Of a DNA stretch of 64,000 nucleotides, positions 43,632-52,444 are shown piece by piece. A program made the translations under genes and the position numbers. Source of the stretch: Bacteroidota bacterium (GTDB lineage: Bacteria; Bacteroidota; Bacteroidia; Bacteroidales; Bacteroidaceae); NCBI GenBank assembly GCA_023425865.1, contig JAFABV010000049.1, positions 1 through 64,000 of the forward strand, read 5' to 3'. The stretch's first letter is position 1. Each line of letters starts with the position of its first letter. The notes beneath the pieces were generated by a model, which saw only the letters and a program-made list of their open reading frames with translations, ran no database searches and was not told the DNA's origin.

Positions 43632-45278
43632 ATGAGAAAGCAATTATTCACGGCAGCCGTTGTGACAGCGACCCTTCTGGCAGGCCTCAGTTCCTGCAAC
43701 AGCGACAGCATAGACAGCAGCGACAACAACAATATCAACAATAACAATGTGGTGACCGACGACGCCAGTGCCCTCTCTCTCGTCAACGGTGTCTATGCCC
43801 ACTGGCAGCCACTCAGTTCGTCGTTTTCGTTTATCATTGAGCTTCAGTCCAACAAGCTCATCTCCTTTGAGGGTGAGGAGAGCGAACCCGGACCTTTGAA
43901 CAGCCGTTTCGAGGTGGCCTCCGACACCTGGTATCAGATCAAGGTGTTCAACCATCTCTTCCTCGGCATCACCCAAGACAACGAAGCCATCACCACCGTC
44001 TCTAACGCCCTGCGCGAGGGCAAGGTCAGCCAGGCAGGCTACAACGCCGCCGTGGGCAAGGCCAAGTTCTTGCGGGCTCTGGCCTACCTCAAGCTGGTGC
44101 AGCTCTGGGGCGAAGTGCCTCTCTTCACCGAGGAAGGTGGCAGCAAGACCGAGCGGGCCTCGATCAACGAGGTGTTCAACCAAATCGTGAGCGACTTCAC
44201 CGATGCAGAGTCGCTGCTCAAAGACTACGATGGCGACCCGCGGGTGCCCTCTAAGCAGGCTGCCCAGGCCCTACTGGCCCGCACCTACCTCGTATGGGGT
44301 GACAACCCGCTGAGCTACGATGAGGTGGCCGCCATTGCCAGCCAGCAGAAAGACCCCGAGTTTACCACCACGCCGAGCCGCCTTGAGAAAGCCGTGGAGT
44401 ATGCCGACAAGGTCATCAACAGCGGACGCCTGGCCCTCGACCCCGACTACAGCAAACTGTGGGGACGTGAGTATGAGAGCAACAAGCGCGGCACCAACGA
44501 GCACCTCTTCACCATCGCCCACGACGGCGACGAGTATGATGCCCAAGGCAACCACCAGACCCACTGCTCGTGGACCTTCCCCTTCCAGAACGGTGAGAAC
44601 GGGCGGGGATACAGCCAGAACCACACCGAGGTGGCCGACGACGACCTCTACGATGACTGGAAGGCCGAGCAACCCAACGACAAACGCCTGCTGAAGACCT
44701 ACTTCACCAGCCTGAAGGACCCCGAGGACGGACTCACCTATACCTACTACTCGCCCGTCTATACCCCCATCAACGGCAAGGGCGTAGACCAGAGCTACGA
44801 CAACTCCGAGAATCTCGAGATCACCCACAACAGTGTCGACCGTATCGAGATACGCTATGCCGAGGTGCTGCTCACCAAGGCCGAAGCCCTCGTGCAGCTG
44901 GGCCGCAACAGCGAAGCCGCCGCACCCTTCAACCAGCTGCGCGCTCGCGCAGGCATCGCCCAGGTGGCAGCCCCCACATTCGAAGAGATCAAGCGCGAGT
45001 GGGACTACGAGTTCACCTACGAGCAGTTCTCGCTACTCAACTCCTACCGGTGGAAGAACCTCGTCTCCTCGGTGCGACAGGTGAGCCACTACAAACACTT
45101 TGCCGACAACTGGGAGAGCAAGCAGTCCTTCACCTCCGACCAGAAAGCCTTCTTCACCAAGATACACAACCACCTTGTGGCCAAGTACAACAATGTCAAG
45201 GGGCGCAACTACCGACAGCCTATCCCCACCGGACTGTCGGGCGAGGACCTCGGTATCGCGCAGAACCCAGGATTCTAA
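43632..45278 (+). CDS. SusD/RagB family outer-membrane lipoprotein
   Basis: A 548-residue SusD partner of the preceding SusC. Lipoprotein signal with lipobox LSSC (Cys22), followed by a Ser/Asp/Asn-rich linker (SDSIDSSDNNN and more). The helical body includes KAKFLRALAYLKLVQLWGEVPL (about 141-162), a diagnostic SusD stretch, and the C-terminal region has IRYAEVLLTKAEALVQLG and ELRAR-like FNQLRARAGI. It ends the PBP-SusC-SusD unit, with a hairpin 20 bp later. Confidence 0.94.
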   Translation: MRKQLFTAAVVTATLLAGLSSCNSDSIDSSDNNNINNNNVVTDDASALSLVNGVYAHWQPLSSSFSFIIELQSNKLISFEGEESEPGPLNSRFEVASDTWYQIKVFNHLFLGITQDNEAITTVSNALREGKVSQAGYNAAVGKAKFLRALAYLKLVQLWGEVPLFTEEGGSKTERASINEVFNQIVSDFTDAESLLKDYDGDPRVPSKQAAQALLARTYLVWGDNPLSYDEVAAIASQQKDPEFTTTPSRLEKAVEYADKVINSGRLALDPDYSKLWGREYESNKRGTNEHLFTIAHDGDEYDAQGNHQTHCSWTFPFQNGENGRGYSQNHTEVADDDLYDDWKAEQPNDKRLLKTYFTSLKDPEDGLTYTYYSPVYTPINGKGVDQSYDNSENLEITHNSVDRIEIRYAEVLLTKAEALVQLGRNSEAAAPFNQLRARAGIAQVAAPTFEEIKREWDYEFTYEQFSLLNSYRWKNLVSSVRQVSHYKHFADNWESKQSFTSDQKAFFTKIHNHLVAKYNNVKGRNYRQPIPTGLSGEDLGIAQNPGF

Positions 45279-45297
45279 GCAATGACCTGCCGCGTCA

Positions 45298-45330
45298 TGC
45301 CGCCGTGAGGTGAAGTGCCCCACGGCGGCA
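45298..45330 (+). terminator. Terminator of the PBP-SusC-SusD unit
   Basis: TGCCGCCGTG (45298-45307) pairs perfectly with CACGGCGGCA (45321-45330), 20 bp past the susD stop, followed by TATTGTG. Confidence 0.7.
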
Positions 45331-45371
45331 TATTGTGATGTGGAAAACAAGAAGGAGTGGAATGTTTTTGC

Positions 45372-45379
45372 TAACTTTG
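45372..45379 (+). promoter_or_regulatory. Promoter -7 box of the symporter gene
   Basis: TAACTTTG fits the -7 consensus 36 bp before the start codon. No clear -33 TTTG at 19-21 bp. Confidence 0.5.
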
Positions 45380-45414
45380 CAACGTTACAAGACCAAGAAG
45401 AAAAAAAGAAGAAT

Positions 45415-46665
45415 ATGGACGAACAACAACAACAGGCCGCGGCCCCCAAGGCCGCAAGTCGTAAACAGATGGCCCTATGGATTGCCGCCCTTGTGGTGGG
45501 CGCGCTGCTCGGTCTCACCGGTCTGGGCTGGCTCGACCAGCTCATGAGCTTCGTGGCCACGGTCTACACCCGGCTCTTCCAGTTTGTGGCCGTGCCCACC
45601 ATCGTACTGGCCGTCATCACCACCCTGGCCTCATTTGGTGAACAGAAAGACACGGGGCGCATCTTCCGCCACGCCGTTACCTACACCCTGCTCACCACCC
45701 TCGTGGCCGCCCTCGTGGGGCTGACCCTATATCTCATCATCCGTCCCGGCAACCTGCCCACGTCGCTGGTGCAGGCCGGACAGTCGAGCATCCCCCAGAC
45801 CTTAGGCAACGAGACCTACTACGACCACATCCTCGGTGTGGTGCCCGACAACGTGGTGCGCCCCTTCCTCGAAGGCAACGTGCTGTCGCTGCTGCTCATC
45901 GCCTTTGCCGTGGGCTTCGCCTTGGCCAAGATGGCCGACACGCCACAGAAGCAGACCCTCATGCGCGCCATCCTGGGGCTGCAAGACCTGCTCTTTGCCC
46001 TCATCCGCGGCCTCATCTGGACCCTCCCCGTGGGCATTGTGGCCTTTGCCGCGCAGCTCTCGGCACAGGTGTCGGCCGGCGTGGTGGCCGAGTCGTTGGG
46101 CCGTTATGTGCTGGTGATCTTGGGTGGCAACCTGTTGCAGTTCTTCGTGGTGCTGCCCCTCTTCCTGCTGTCGCGCGGCCTCAACCCACTGCACACATTA
46201 GGCCGCATGATGCCCGCCGTGCTCATGGCCCTGTTTACCAAGAGCTCGGCGGCCACGCTTCCCGTCACCATGGCCACGGCCGAGGGTCGCTTGGGCGTGT
46301 CGTCTAAGGTGTCGCGCTTCGTGCTGCCCATCTGCACCACCATCAACATGAACGGCTGCGCCGCCTTCATCCTCGTCACCTCGCTGTTTGTGATGCAGAA
46401 CGGCGGCACCACGCTCACCCTGCCCGGCATGCTGCTATGGGTGCTCATCGCCGTGATCTCGGCCGTGGGCAATGCCGGGGTACCCATGGGCTGCTACTTC
46501 CTCACGCTCTCGCTCATGACCGGACAGGGCGCCCCCGTGGGCATCATGGGCATCATCCTGCCCATCTACACCATCATCGACATGATCGAGACCGCCGAGA
46601 ACGTATGGTCTGACTCATGCGTGGCGGCCATGACCGACCACGACGTGTCGGCACCGGCACGATAG
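45415..46665 (+). CDS. Dicarboxylate/amino acid:cation symporter (DAACS family)
   Basis: A 416-residue inner-membrane symporter of the GltP/DctA family, using a sodium or proton gradient. The family hallmarks are the serine-rich hairpin FTKSSAATLPVTM (about 268-280) and the NMNG motif (CTTINMNGCAAF), followed by AVGNAGVPMG. Substrate is probably glutamate, aspartate or a dicarboxylate. The start at 45415 follows the promoter box; the longer frame from 45310 would run through the terminator. It directly follows the PBP-SusC-SusD unit but has its own promoter, so a shared substrate is only possible, not shown. Confidence 0.92.
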   Translation: MDEQQQQAAAPKAASRKQMALWIAALVVGALLGLTGLGWLDQLMSFVATVYTRLFQFVAVPTIVLAVITTLASFGEQKDTGRIFRHAVTYTLLTTLVAALVGLTLYLIIRPGNLPTSLVQAGQSSIPQTLGNETYYDHILGVVPDNVVRPFLEGNVLSLLLIAFAVGFALAKMADTPQKQTLMRAILGLQDLLFALIRGLIWTLPVGIVAFAAQLSAQVSAGVVAESLGRYVLVILGGNLLQFFVVLPLFLLSRGLNPLHTLGRMMPAVLMALFTKSSAATLPVTMATAEGRLGVSSKVSRFVLPICTTINMNGCAAFILVTSLFVMQNGGTTLTLPGMLLWVLIAVISAVGNAGVPMGCYFLTLSLMTGQGAPVGIMGIILPIYTIIDMIETAENVWSDSCVAAMTDHDVSAPAR

Positions 46666-46709
46666 CACACACACCTATTATTATATAATAAGGAGACAGT
46701 CCTAACGCC

Positions 46710-46757
46710 GAAGGCTATTCGTATGGTCAGCGCCCGCTGGCCTTACGAATAGCCTTC
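46710..46757. terminator. Bidirectional terminator between symporter and lpxH
   Basis: GAAGGCTATTCGTA (46710-46723) pairs with TACGAATAGCCTTC (46744-46757) between two convergent genes. Confidence 0.8.
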
Positions 46758-46808
46758 ATCTGTTGGTGGGCTGCCGGTAAATCCGTCAACCCGCTCGACG
46801 CCCACGGC

Positions 46809-47573
46809 TCAGGGCCTGGACTCACCCTCCACGTATTGTTCGAGGAAAAGATGCTGCCCGTCGAACACTACATAAGTGAACTGCCATATCCAGTCGCCAA
46901 GTATCAGCATTCTGCTTTTGCGCCCTAAGGAGAGGTCAAGCTCAATATGGCGATGGCCATAGATAAAATAATCTATATCAGGATGCTGCTGCATATACGC
47001 TTTCGTCCAAAGCACCAGATACTCTTTATCCTCTCCGAGATAAGGCGTCTCCTTGCCATCGGCTCGCTTCAGGCGGCTGTGCTTGGCCCAGTTGAGTCCG
47101 AGCTGCATACCCCACCAAGGGTGCATGAAGTTGAGCATACGCTGGCACAGCCGATTGTGGAACAACTTGCGCAGCAGCTTGAACTTATTGTCGGGATCAC
47201 CCAGGCCATCGCCATGAGCCAGATAAAACTCCTTGCCGTAGAGTTCTACGGTAAGAGGCTGGCGGTGAAGTATCACGCCACACTCTTCTTCTAAGTAACC
47301 ATACGTCCAAAGGTCGTGATTACCCGTAAAGAAGTGCACCTCCACGCCAGAGTCGGTCAACTCAGACAATTTGCCCAGAAAGCGCGTGAAGCCTTTCGGC
47401 ACCACATACTTATACTCATCCCAAAAGTCAAACATGTCACCCAGCAGATAAATGGCGGCCGCCTTGTCCTTGATACTGTCAAGAAACCGTACCAACCGCC
47501 GCTCCTGCGTGCGCCGATGCTTCAAAGCCAACGACCCGAGGTGTGCGTCTGACAAAAAATAAATGTTCTTCAT
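46809..47573 (-). CDS. lpxH: UDP-2,3-diacylglucosamine diphosphatase
   Basis: A 254-residue metallophosphoesterase of the LpxH type. It hydrolyses UDP-2,3-diacylglucosamine to lipid X in lipid A synthesis. Metal-binding motifs are in order: SDAHLG (8-13), GDMFDFWDE (45-53), GNHDLWTYG (about 84), AHGDG (about 119) and GHRH (about 206). Length and motif order match. It is the last gene of a probable minus-strand run with the DUF59 gene 16 bp upstream. Confidence 0.9.
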   Translation of the reverse strand: MKNIYFLSDAHLGSLALKHRRTQERRLVRFLDSIKDKAAAIYLLGDMFDFWDEYKYVVPKGFTRFLGKLSELTDSGVEVHFFTGNHDLWTYGYLEEECGVILHRQPLTVELYGKEFYLAHGDGLGDPDNKFKLLRKLFHNRLCQRMLNFMHPWWGMQLGLNWAKHSRLKRADGKETPYLGEDKEYLVLWTKAYMQQHPDIDYFIYGHRHIELDLSLGRKSRMLILGDWIWQFTYVVFDGQHLFLEQYVEGESRP

Positions 47574-47589
47574 AATTAGTGATTACTAA

Positions 47590-47910
47590 TTACTCAAATC
47601 CCAACTCCACCCTTGCTTCCTCGCTCATCATGCTCTGGTCCCATGCCGGCTCGAACACCAGGTTGATATTGGCGGCCTTCACCCCTTCTACACCTTCTAC
47701 CTTGGTACGCACATCTTCGAGGATGAAGTCGGCGGCCGGACATGAGGGGGCCGTGAAAGTCATATCGAGGTCGAGCGTGCCGTCCTCCTGCACGTCTATC
47801 TTGTAGATCATGCCCAGGTCAAAGATATTGACGGGAATCTCAGGGTCATAAACGGTCTTCAGCACATCGACGATGCGCGATTCTATGCGGGTCTTTTCTT
47901 CTTGTGTCAT
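47590..47910 (-). CDS. DUF59/MIP18 family iron-sulfur assembly protein
   Basis: A 106-residue single-domain protein. The signature DPEIPVNIFDLGMIYKID (about 22-39) and the conserved TAPSCPAADFI (about 53-63, Cys57) identify the MIP18/SufT group, involved in maturation of iron-sulfur proteins. In Bacteroidetes it is commonly a stand-alone gene. It precedes lpxH closely, but no functional link is known. Confidence 0.9.
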   Translation of the reverse strand: MTQEEKTRIESRIVDVLKTVYDPEIPVNIFDLGMIYKIDVQEDGTLDLDMTFTAPSCPAADFILEDVRTKVEGVEGVKAANINLVFEPAWDQSMMSEEARVELGFE

Positions 47911-48070
47911 AAATTACTTGTCTTTATTGTGCGAATTTAAGAAATAAAATCGAAATAACCAACGGGTATATGATGAAAAGGCAAAAAGAAGAAAGACAAA
48001 GTACGGAGAAATATCGCGTCGTGCCCTGCCCTTTCCGGCGCAGACACAGGCCTTGCGGCCGTCGCCCCTG

Positions 48071-48757
48071 CTACAGTTTACCCTGCTCGTGGTAGCTGAA
48101 GTAGTTGCCATCAGTGATGATGACATGGTCGAGGAAAAAGATACGCAGTGTTTCGCAAGCCTTCTTGATGGCTCGCGTGAGGTTGTCATCATGTACGCTG
48201 GGATGCAGATTGCCGCTGGGATGATTGTGGCACGCCACGAGCACGGTGGCATTGTTGAGCAATGCCTCTTTCATAATGACCCTGATATCGACCGCGGTTT
48301 CTGTTATTCCCCCATGACTGATGCACACCTCCTTGATTAATTTGAACGACTGGTTGAGCAGCAAGACATAAAATTTCTCCACATCCAGGTCTTGCATCTT
48401 AGGGTGCATATAATTATAGATAGCCGTCGCCGAACCTAACTCGGCCCGCTGTTCAGCCTCGGTGGCCTTACGCCGCTTACCCAATTCGCAAGCGGCAATG
48501 ATGGTGATGGCCTTGGCAGGCCCCATGCCGTGATACTGCTGCAGTTCTTTGACCGACTTCTTGCCCAGCGTGTTGAGGTTGTTGTTGCAGTCGGCCAGCA
48601 CACGGCGCATGAGGTCGACGGCGCTCTCCTTGACCGACCCCGAGCCGATGAGTATGGCCAGCAGCTCGGCATCGCTCAGCGCGGCCGGGCCTAAGCGCTC
48701 GAGCTTCTCGCGGGGGCGGTCGGCCTCCGACCAGTGGTTGATAGACAGATTACCCAT
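48071..48757 (-). CDS. radC: RadC family protein (JAB/MPN domain)
   Basis: A 228-residue RadC. The N-terminal helix-hairpin-helix region (ALSDAELLAILIGSG, then GMGPAKAITI) precedes a MPN/JAB metalloprotease-like domain with the JAMM motif HNHPSGNLHPSVHDD and an upstream glutamate-containing strand. Despite the name, a DNA repair role is doubtful. The upstream ATG at 48850 would add 31 residues overlapping the glycosyltransferase gene, so 48757 is used. It follows that gene after 26 bp. Confidence 0.92.
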   Translation of the reverse strand: MGNLSINHWSEADRPREKLERLGPAALSDAELLAILIGSGSVKESAVDLMRRVLADCNNNLNTLGKKSVKELQQYHGMGPAKAITIIAACELGKRRKATEAEQRAELGSATAIYNYMHPKMQDLDVEKFYVLLLNQSFKLIKEVCISHGGITETAVDIRVIMKEALLNNATVLVACHNHPSGNLHPSVHDDNLTRAIKKACETLRIFFLDHVIITDGNYFSYHEQGKL

Positions 48758-48783
48758 GATACAGACAAAGGATGGGTGAGGAT

Positions 48784-49872
48784 TTACTTGTAGAAGGTCT
48801 TGTCGTAAGCGTGAAACTCGTCCTTCCCAAGTAGACATCGTTTCCACCAAGCCACGAAGAAACCGCAGCCATAGCCCATGAGCTGGGTGAAGGCGGCACG
48901 CACGGAAAGGAAGCCTATGACAAGACTACGATTGCGCAGGGAGGCATCTACACCGACCACGAACGAATAGAGCAACAGTGGAATCGTGCCCAAGACCAGG
49001 CTCGCCGCTCCGAAGATGAGCGCGTAAACAGGACCATTGGCACACCCATGCGAGATAGACTGCAGGCCGAGCACTCCTATGACGATGAAGAACAGGCCGA
49101 AGAGAGCCAATAACCCACACACGGTAACACCCACCAAAAACAGCAGGGGCAGCAGATGCACGAGCTTGAGACTTTCGGGATATTTCTTATAGAGGTTGAT
49201 ACGGGCTATCCCGCTGTTGTAGACCTGCCGCCAAAACTTGCGGAAGTCGGTGCGGCGCTTGTGGTAGACCCATGCCCCGGGAAAGAGGCGGCACTTGCAC
49301 CCGGCCTTGAAGATACGGATGGAGAAGTCGATGTCTTCGCCGAAGCGCATCTTAGAGAAGCCGCCCAACCGGGTATACACCTCGCGTCTCACCCCCATAT
49401 TGAACGAGCGCGGATAAAACTTGTCGAGCTTCTTTTTGCCCCCGCGTATGCCGCCCGTGGTGAAGAAGCTGGTCATGGAGTAAGAGATGGCCTTCTGCGT
49501 GCGCGTAAACGAAGGATGCGCGCGGTCGGGACCACCGAAGGCGTCGCAGGGGTCGCGCCGCAGCTCGGCACCTACCTCAGCGAGATAGTCTTCGGGCACC
49601 ACCACATCAGAATCGAGAATAATGACGTACTCCCCCTGCGCCCGTTCCACGCCGTAGTTGCGGCTCTGCCCCGGCCCGCTGTTTTCTTTCATGAAATACT
49701 TCAGGCTGAGCCGGTCGTCATACTTGCGACACACCTCCTCACAAGGAGTCTTCGACCCGTCTTCAACCACAATGACCTCAAAATCATCAACGGTCTGGCG
49801 TGTGAGACTGTCGAGCAGTTCGTCTACCTCGTCGGGACGATTATAAACTGGAATGATAAAGGAGTATTTCAT
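48784..49872 (-). CDS. Family 2 glycosyltransferase with C-terminal membrane segments
   Basis: A 362-residue GT-A glycosyltransferase. FIIPVYNRPDEVDELLDSL opens the domain, the nucleotide-sugar aspartate is in VVEDGS, the DxD-like LDSDVVVP lies near 91-98, and FGEDIDFSIR is the acceptor-side acidic motif. After about residue 235 come three or four hydrophobic segments, suggesting membrane anchoring. The sugar and acceptor are unknown; cell-surface polysaccharide or glycolipid synthesis is likely. Confidence 0.88.
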   Translation of the reverse strand: MKYSFIIPVYNRPDEVDELLDSLTRQTVDDFEVIVVEDGSKTPCEEVCRKYDDRLSLKYFMKENSGPGQSRNYGVERAQGEYVIILDSDVVVPEDYLAEVGAELRRDPCDAFGGPDRAHPSFTRTQKAISYSMTSFFTTGGIRGGKKKLDKFYPRSFNMGVRREVYTRLGGFSKMRFGEDIDFSIRIFKAGCKCRLFPGAWVYHKRRTDFRKFWRQVYNSGIARINLYKKYPESLKLVHLLPLLFLVGVTVCGLLALFGLFFIVIGVLGLQSISHGCANGPVYALIFGAASLVLGTIPLLLYSFVVGVDASLRNRSLVIGFLSVRAAFTQLMGYGCGFFVAWWKRCLLGKDEFHAYDKTFYK

Positions 49873-49915
49873 TAAGGTGTCAGGTGTCAGGTGTCAGGCG
49901 TTAGGTGATAGGTGG
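49873..49915. repeat. GGTGTCA short tandem repeat
   Basis: AAGGTGTCAGGTGTCAGGTG and the variants GCGTTAGGTGATAGGTG form about six imperfect 7-bp units just upstream of the glycosyltransferase start codon. Copy-number change here could alter its expression. Confidence 0.7.
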
Positions 49916-50004
49916 GCGGCCGTAAAACAAAAAGGGTAAAAAGTATCAAGTGTAGCCATTGAGCGACACCTTTCACCTTTTACCCCCAATCTTCTTACCT
50001 ATAT

Positions 50005-50574
50005 TTATTTCTCGGTCACGCGGCCCACGTAGCTTCCGTCGCGTGTGTCAACGGTGATGAGCTCGCCCTCGTTGATGAAGAGAGGCACGCGAATCTCGGC
50101 ACCGGTCTCCAGCGTGGCAGGCTTGGTGGCGTTGGTGGCAGTGTTGCCCTTCACGCCAGGCTCGCTGTGGGTGATGACGAGGTTAGTCTTGATGGGCATC
50201 TCAGCCGAAAGGATGGTGCCGTCGGTAGTGTCGGTCTGCACGTCGACGATGTCGCCCTCCTTCATGAAGTCAGCGCCCGTGATCATATCCTTGGCGATTG
50301 GAATCTGCTCGAAGGTCTCCTGGTTCATGAAGATGCAGCCAGTAGCGTCCTCGTAGAGATACTGGTAAGGACGATGCTCCACACGCACGTCGTCGAGCTT
50401 GAAGCCCACCTGGAAAGTACGCTCCAGCACGCGGCCATCGGCAACGTTCTTGAGCTTGGTATTCATCACTGTGTTACCTTTGCCCGGCTTACGGTGCTGA
50501 AAGTCAACACACTTCCAGATACCGCCATCCATACGGATGCAGGTTCCGATTTTGATTTCCTGTGAATTGATCAT
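50005..50574 (-). CDS. efp: Elongation factor P
   Basis: A 189-residue EF-P that relieves ribosome stalling at polyproline. The KOW-like domain carries the loop KPGKGN, with Lys32 at the tip, the residue that is modified in other bacteria. The two OB domains follow (DFMKEGDIVDVQ, then PLFINEGELITVDTRDGSYVGRV). No dedicated modification gene is adjacent. It is divergent from rpmH. Confidence 0.95.
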   Translation of the reverse strand: MINSQEIKIGTCIRMDGGIWKCVDFQHRKPGKGNTVMNTKLKNVADGRVLERTFQVGFKLDDVRVEHRPYQYLYEDATGCIFMNQETFEQIPIAKDMITGADFMKEGDIVDVQTDTTDGTILSAEMPIKTNLVITHSEPGVKGNTATNATKPATLETGAEIRVPLFINEGELITVDTRDGSYVGRVTEK

Positions 50575-50615
50575 TGTGTTATGTATTTAAATTGTTCTTG
50601 TCGATTTTGCGGATG

Positions 50616-50623
50616 CAAAGTTA
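50616..50623 (-). promoter_or_regulatory. Promoter -7 box of efp
   Basis: On the minus strand TAACTTTG (50616-50623) fits the -7 consensus about 42 bp before the efp start. No good -33 element was seen. Confidence 0.5.
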
Positions 50624-50674
50624 CTACTATTTTAGAAAAAAACATCGGGTTCGGGGCGAAAAAACGTTTAATTC

Positions 50675-50705
50675 TTTGTCATTTCGAAAATTATGAGTAA
50701 TTTTG
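50675..50705 (+). promoter_or_regulatory. Promoter of rpmH
   Basis: TTTG (50675-50678), 19-bp spacer, TAATTTTG (50698-50705). Exact consensus match, leader about 65 nt. Confidence 0.8.
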
Positions 50706-50778
50706 CAGCCCAAACGGAGTCTTTCGACTTTGTACCCGCTGAGCACGCATACAATAATAAATTAAATATAGCAATAAA

Positions 50779-50934
50779 ATGAAAAGAACATTTCAGCCTC
50801 ACAACCGCCGCCGCGTGAACAAGCACGGTTTCCGCGAGAGAATGGCAACCAAGAATGGCCGTCGCGTACTGGCTTCTCGTCGCGCTCATGGTCGCAAGAA
50901 GTTGACCGTGTCTGACGAGCACCACGGCAAGTAA
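50779..50934 (+). CDS. rpmH: 50S ribosomal protein L34
   Basis: A 51-residue, highly basic protein that translates as MKRTFQPHNRRRVNKHGFRE and continues RMATKNGRRVLASRRAHGRK, the invariant L34 sequence. It is short and easily missed. The C-terminal tail (KLTVSDEHHGK) is the Bacteroidetes extension. It has a consensus promoter and its own strong terminator. rnpA, its usual downstream neighbour in many bacteria, is absent here, as is common in Bacteroidetes. Confidence 0.96.
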   Translation: MKRTFQPHNRRRVNKHGFRERMATKNGRRVLASRRAHGRKKLTVSDEHHGK

Positions 50935-50962
50935 TACTCGCCAAGGAGTCGACAGCCATAGA

Positions 50963-51002
50963 GAAGGGGGCGTCAAGCAGGTCTTGACGCCCCCTTCTTT
51001 TA
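50963..51002 (+). terminator. Terminator of rpmH
   Basis: GAAGGGGGCGTCAAG (50963-50977) pairs perfectly with CTTGACGCCCCCTTC (50983-50997), 5-nt loop, followed by TTTTA. A textbook intrinsic terminator. Confidence 0.92.
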
Positions 51003-51835
51003 TTTTCAGCACCACTCCGCCGCCGCCGCCTCACCACCCCACCTCTACCCTTGCGCCAAGCACCCGAGGCCTTCACGTGGCTCAGTAGACGCAAGGCGGG
51101 GCTAAGGTCACGAGGCTATGCCGTCGTGTCATGCCTCTATAGGGCATCATATTCTCATACCAGGGCCGCCATCGGGGCTGACAAGACATGCCGCGATGAG
51201 CACCCGCTGAAATGATGTTCGCCGATATTCTGAGAGTCGCCGAAGGCGCGCGGAGCAAACAAAGGAAGCGACGTGTCGCCTTATCGACTGGGGTCGCCCG
51301 AGGTGAAAAAGTATCCTCAGCTCGACTTCGGCGAATGCCAGAATATCTTTAGAATATCGCCATACGTCGCTTGCTCATCGCAAAATATAGGCATGGGTCT
51401 CGCCAACGAGGCCTGTCTTAGCACATCTTACCTGCGGGAATGCCATCGGGTGGCGAGCGACAGTAGCCGTCAGTAGGATGTTCCATGTGTATCATGCGGA
51501 TCTATGACATGCGACAGGCAAAACAAATATCCCCACCATAATGCTACTGAGCCGCCTTCACCTGAGATGGCAGTGTCTTTGGCGCACGAACAACACGCCG
51601 TGAAGTGAAGGCGGCGCTACGTCACCCGTCGAATAATTCTATATAGAACCATCGAATGATTCTATATTAAACCATCGAATGGTTCTATATAAAACCATCT
51701 GACAGTTCTATATAGAACCATTCTACCCCTACGGCCTTGCGGCAGCTTGGGTACGCTGTACACGGTGCAGCTCAAGCCACTTTTCGCCGCGACACCAACC
51801 CGCTTGGCCATTGGCGCACGCCACCTGCCAGCCCA
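51003..51835. other. Gene-free spacer between rpmH and pabC
   Basis: About 830 bp with no supported gene. It contains an imperfect 22-bp inverted repeat (51224-51245 and 51326-51347, GATATTCTG...CGCCGAAG against its complement) and the third 23-bp palindrome array (51630-51721). The plus-strand frame at 51273-51476 (67 codons) has no motif. Confidence 0.55.
51630..51721. repeat. 23-bp palindromic tandem array, locus 3 (four units)
   Basis: Four 23-bp units. The first and fourth have the clearest TTCTATATAGAA palindromic core, and spacers are CGA-like as at locus 1. The array lies about 115 bp beyond the 3' end of pabC, in gene-free DNA. Confidence 0.9.
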
Positions 51836-52444
51836 TTATCTCCTTGCTCTGAGCGGCACCACACAAGCGGTGGGCAGCACCAGCTCGCCGAGGTCGACCA
51901 TGGCGTTGAACAAGGCCACGTGGGTGTAGACGGGAATATCGGCTGGGGTGACGGGGGCCTCTGTGAGGCGTCCCTGCCGCAACAGACGGGCACGGCGCGT
52001 GCCGGCAAGCAGCGGCGTGTGGGGCGTCACCCAGCGCCGGCCGTCGTAGAAGGCCACATTGGTGTATGAGGTGTCGGTGACAAAGCCGTCTTTCACGATC
52101 AGCACCTCGTCGCAGTTGCCGCGCCGGGCCCTGAGCTGGTCGAGGGCGGTGCGGTCGGCCTGCTTGTAGGCATAGCTCACCGCGCCACCCTCTACGAGCT
52201 GCAACGAGCCTACCGCGCGCCGCACGTAGGGCGTGCAGCTGAGGTCGTAGAGCTGCGTGGCATCATACACAAACCGCAGTTTGCACAGGCCGTGGGGCTC
52301 GACAACCGAGGCAAGGTCGGCGGCAGTGACCTCGGCGCTGCTGCCCCAGAACTGCTGACGGGTGCGGCGCACACGGTCGAGGTGGGCATCGAGAAACGGC
52401 ATGCGGCCCTCCTCCACCCTGATGGTCTCAATGAATAGGCACAT
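51836..52444 (-). CDS. pabC: Class IV aminotransferase, aminodeoxychorismate lyase-like
   Basis: A 202-residue class IV PLP enzyme. The PLP lysine is probably Lys94 in SYAYKQADRTAL, and VTDTSYTNVAF (122-132) corresponds to the conserved region before the cofactor phosphate site. It would release pyruvate from 4-amino-4-deoxychorismate to give para-aminobenzoate. It is shorter than classic PabC (about 270), as in other Bacteroidetes. It overlaps the end of pabB by 17 bp, which supports the assignment. Confidence 0.82.
   Translation of the reverse strand: MCLFIETIRVEEGRMPFLDAHLDRVRRTRQQFWGSSAEVTAADLASVVEPHGLCKLRFVYDATQLYDLSCTPYVRRAVGSLQLVEGGAVSYAYKQADRTALDQLRARRGNCDEVLIVKDGFVTDTSYTNVAFYDGRRWVTPHTPLLAGTRRARLLRQGRLTEAPVTPADIPVYTHVALFNAMVDLGELVLPTACVVPLRARR

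Noticed and set aside
51224..51347. Imperfect 22-bp inverted repeat downstream of rpmH as a mobile-element end pair
   Set aside because: Several mismatches, no target duplication and nothing coding between the arms; too weak to name.
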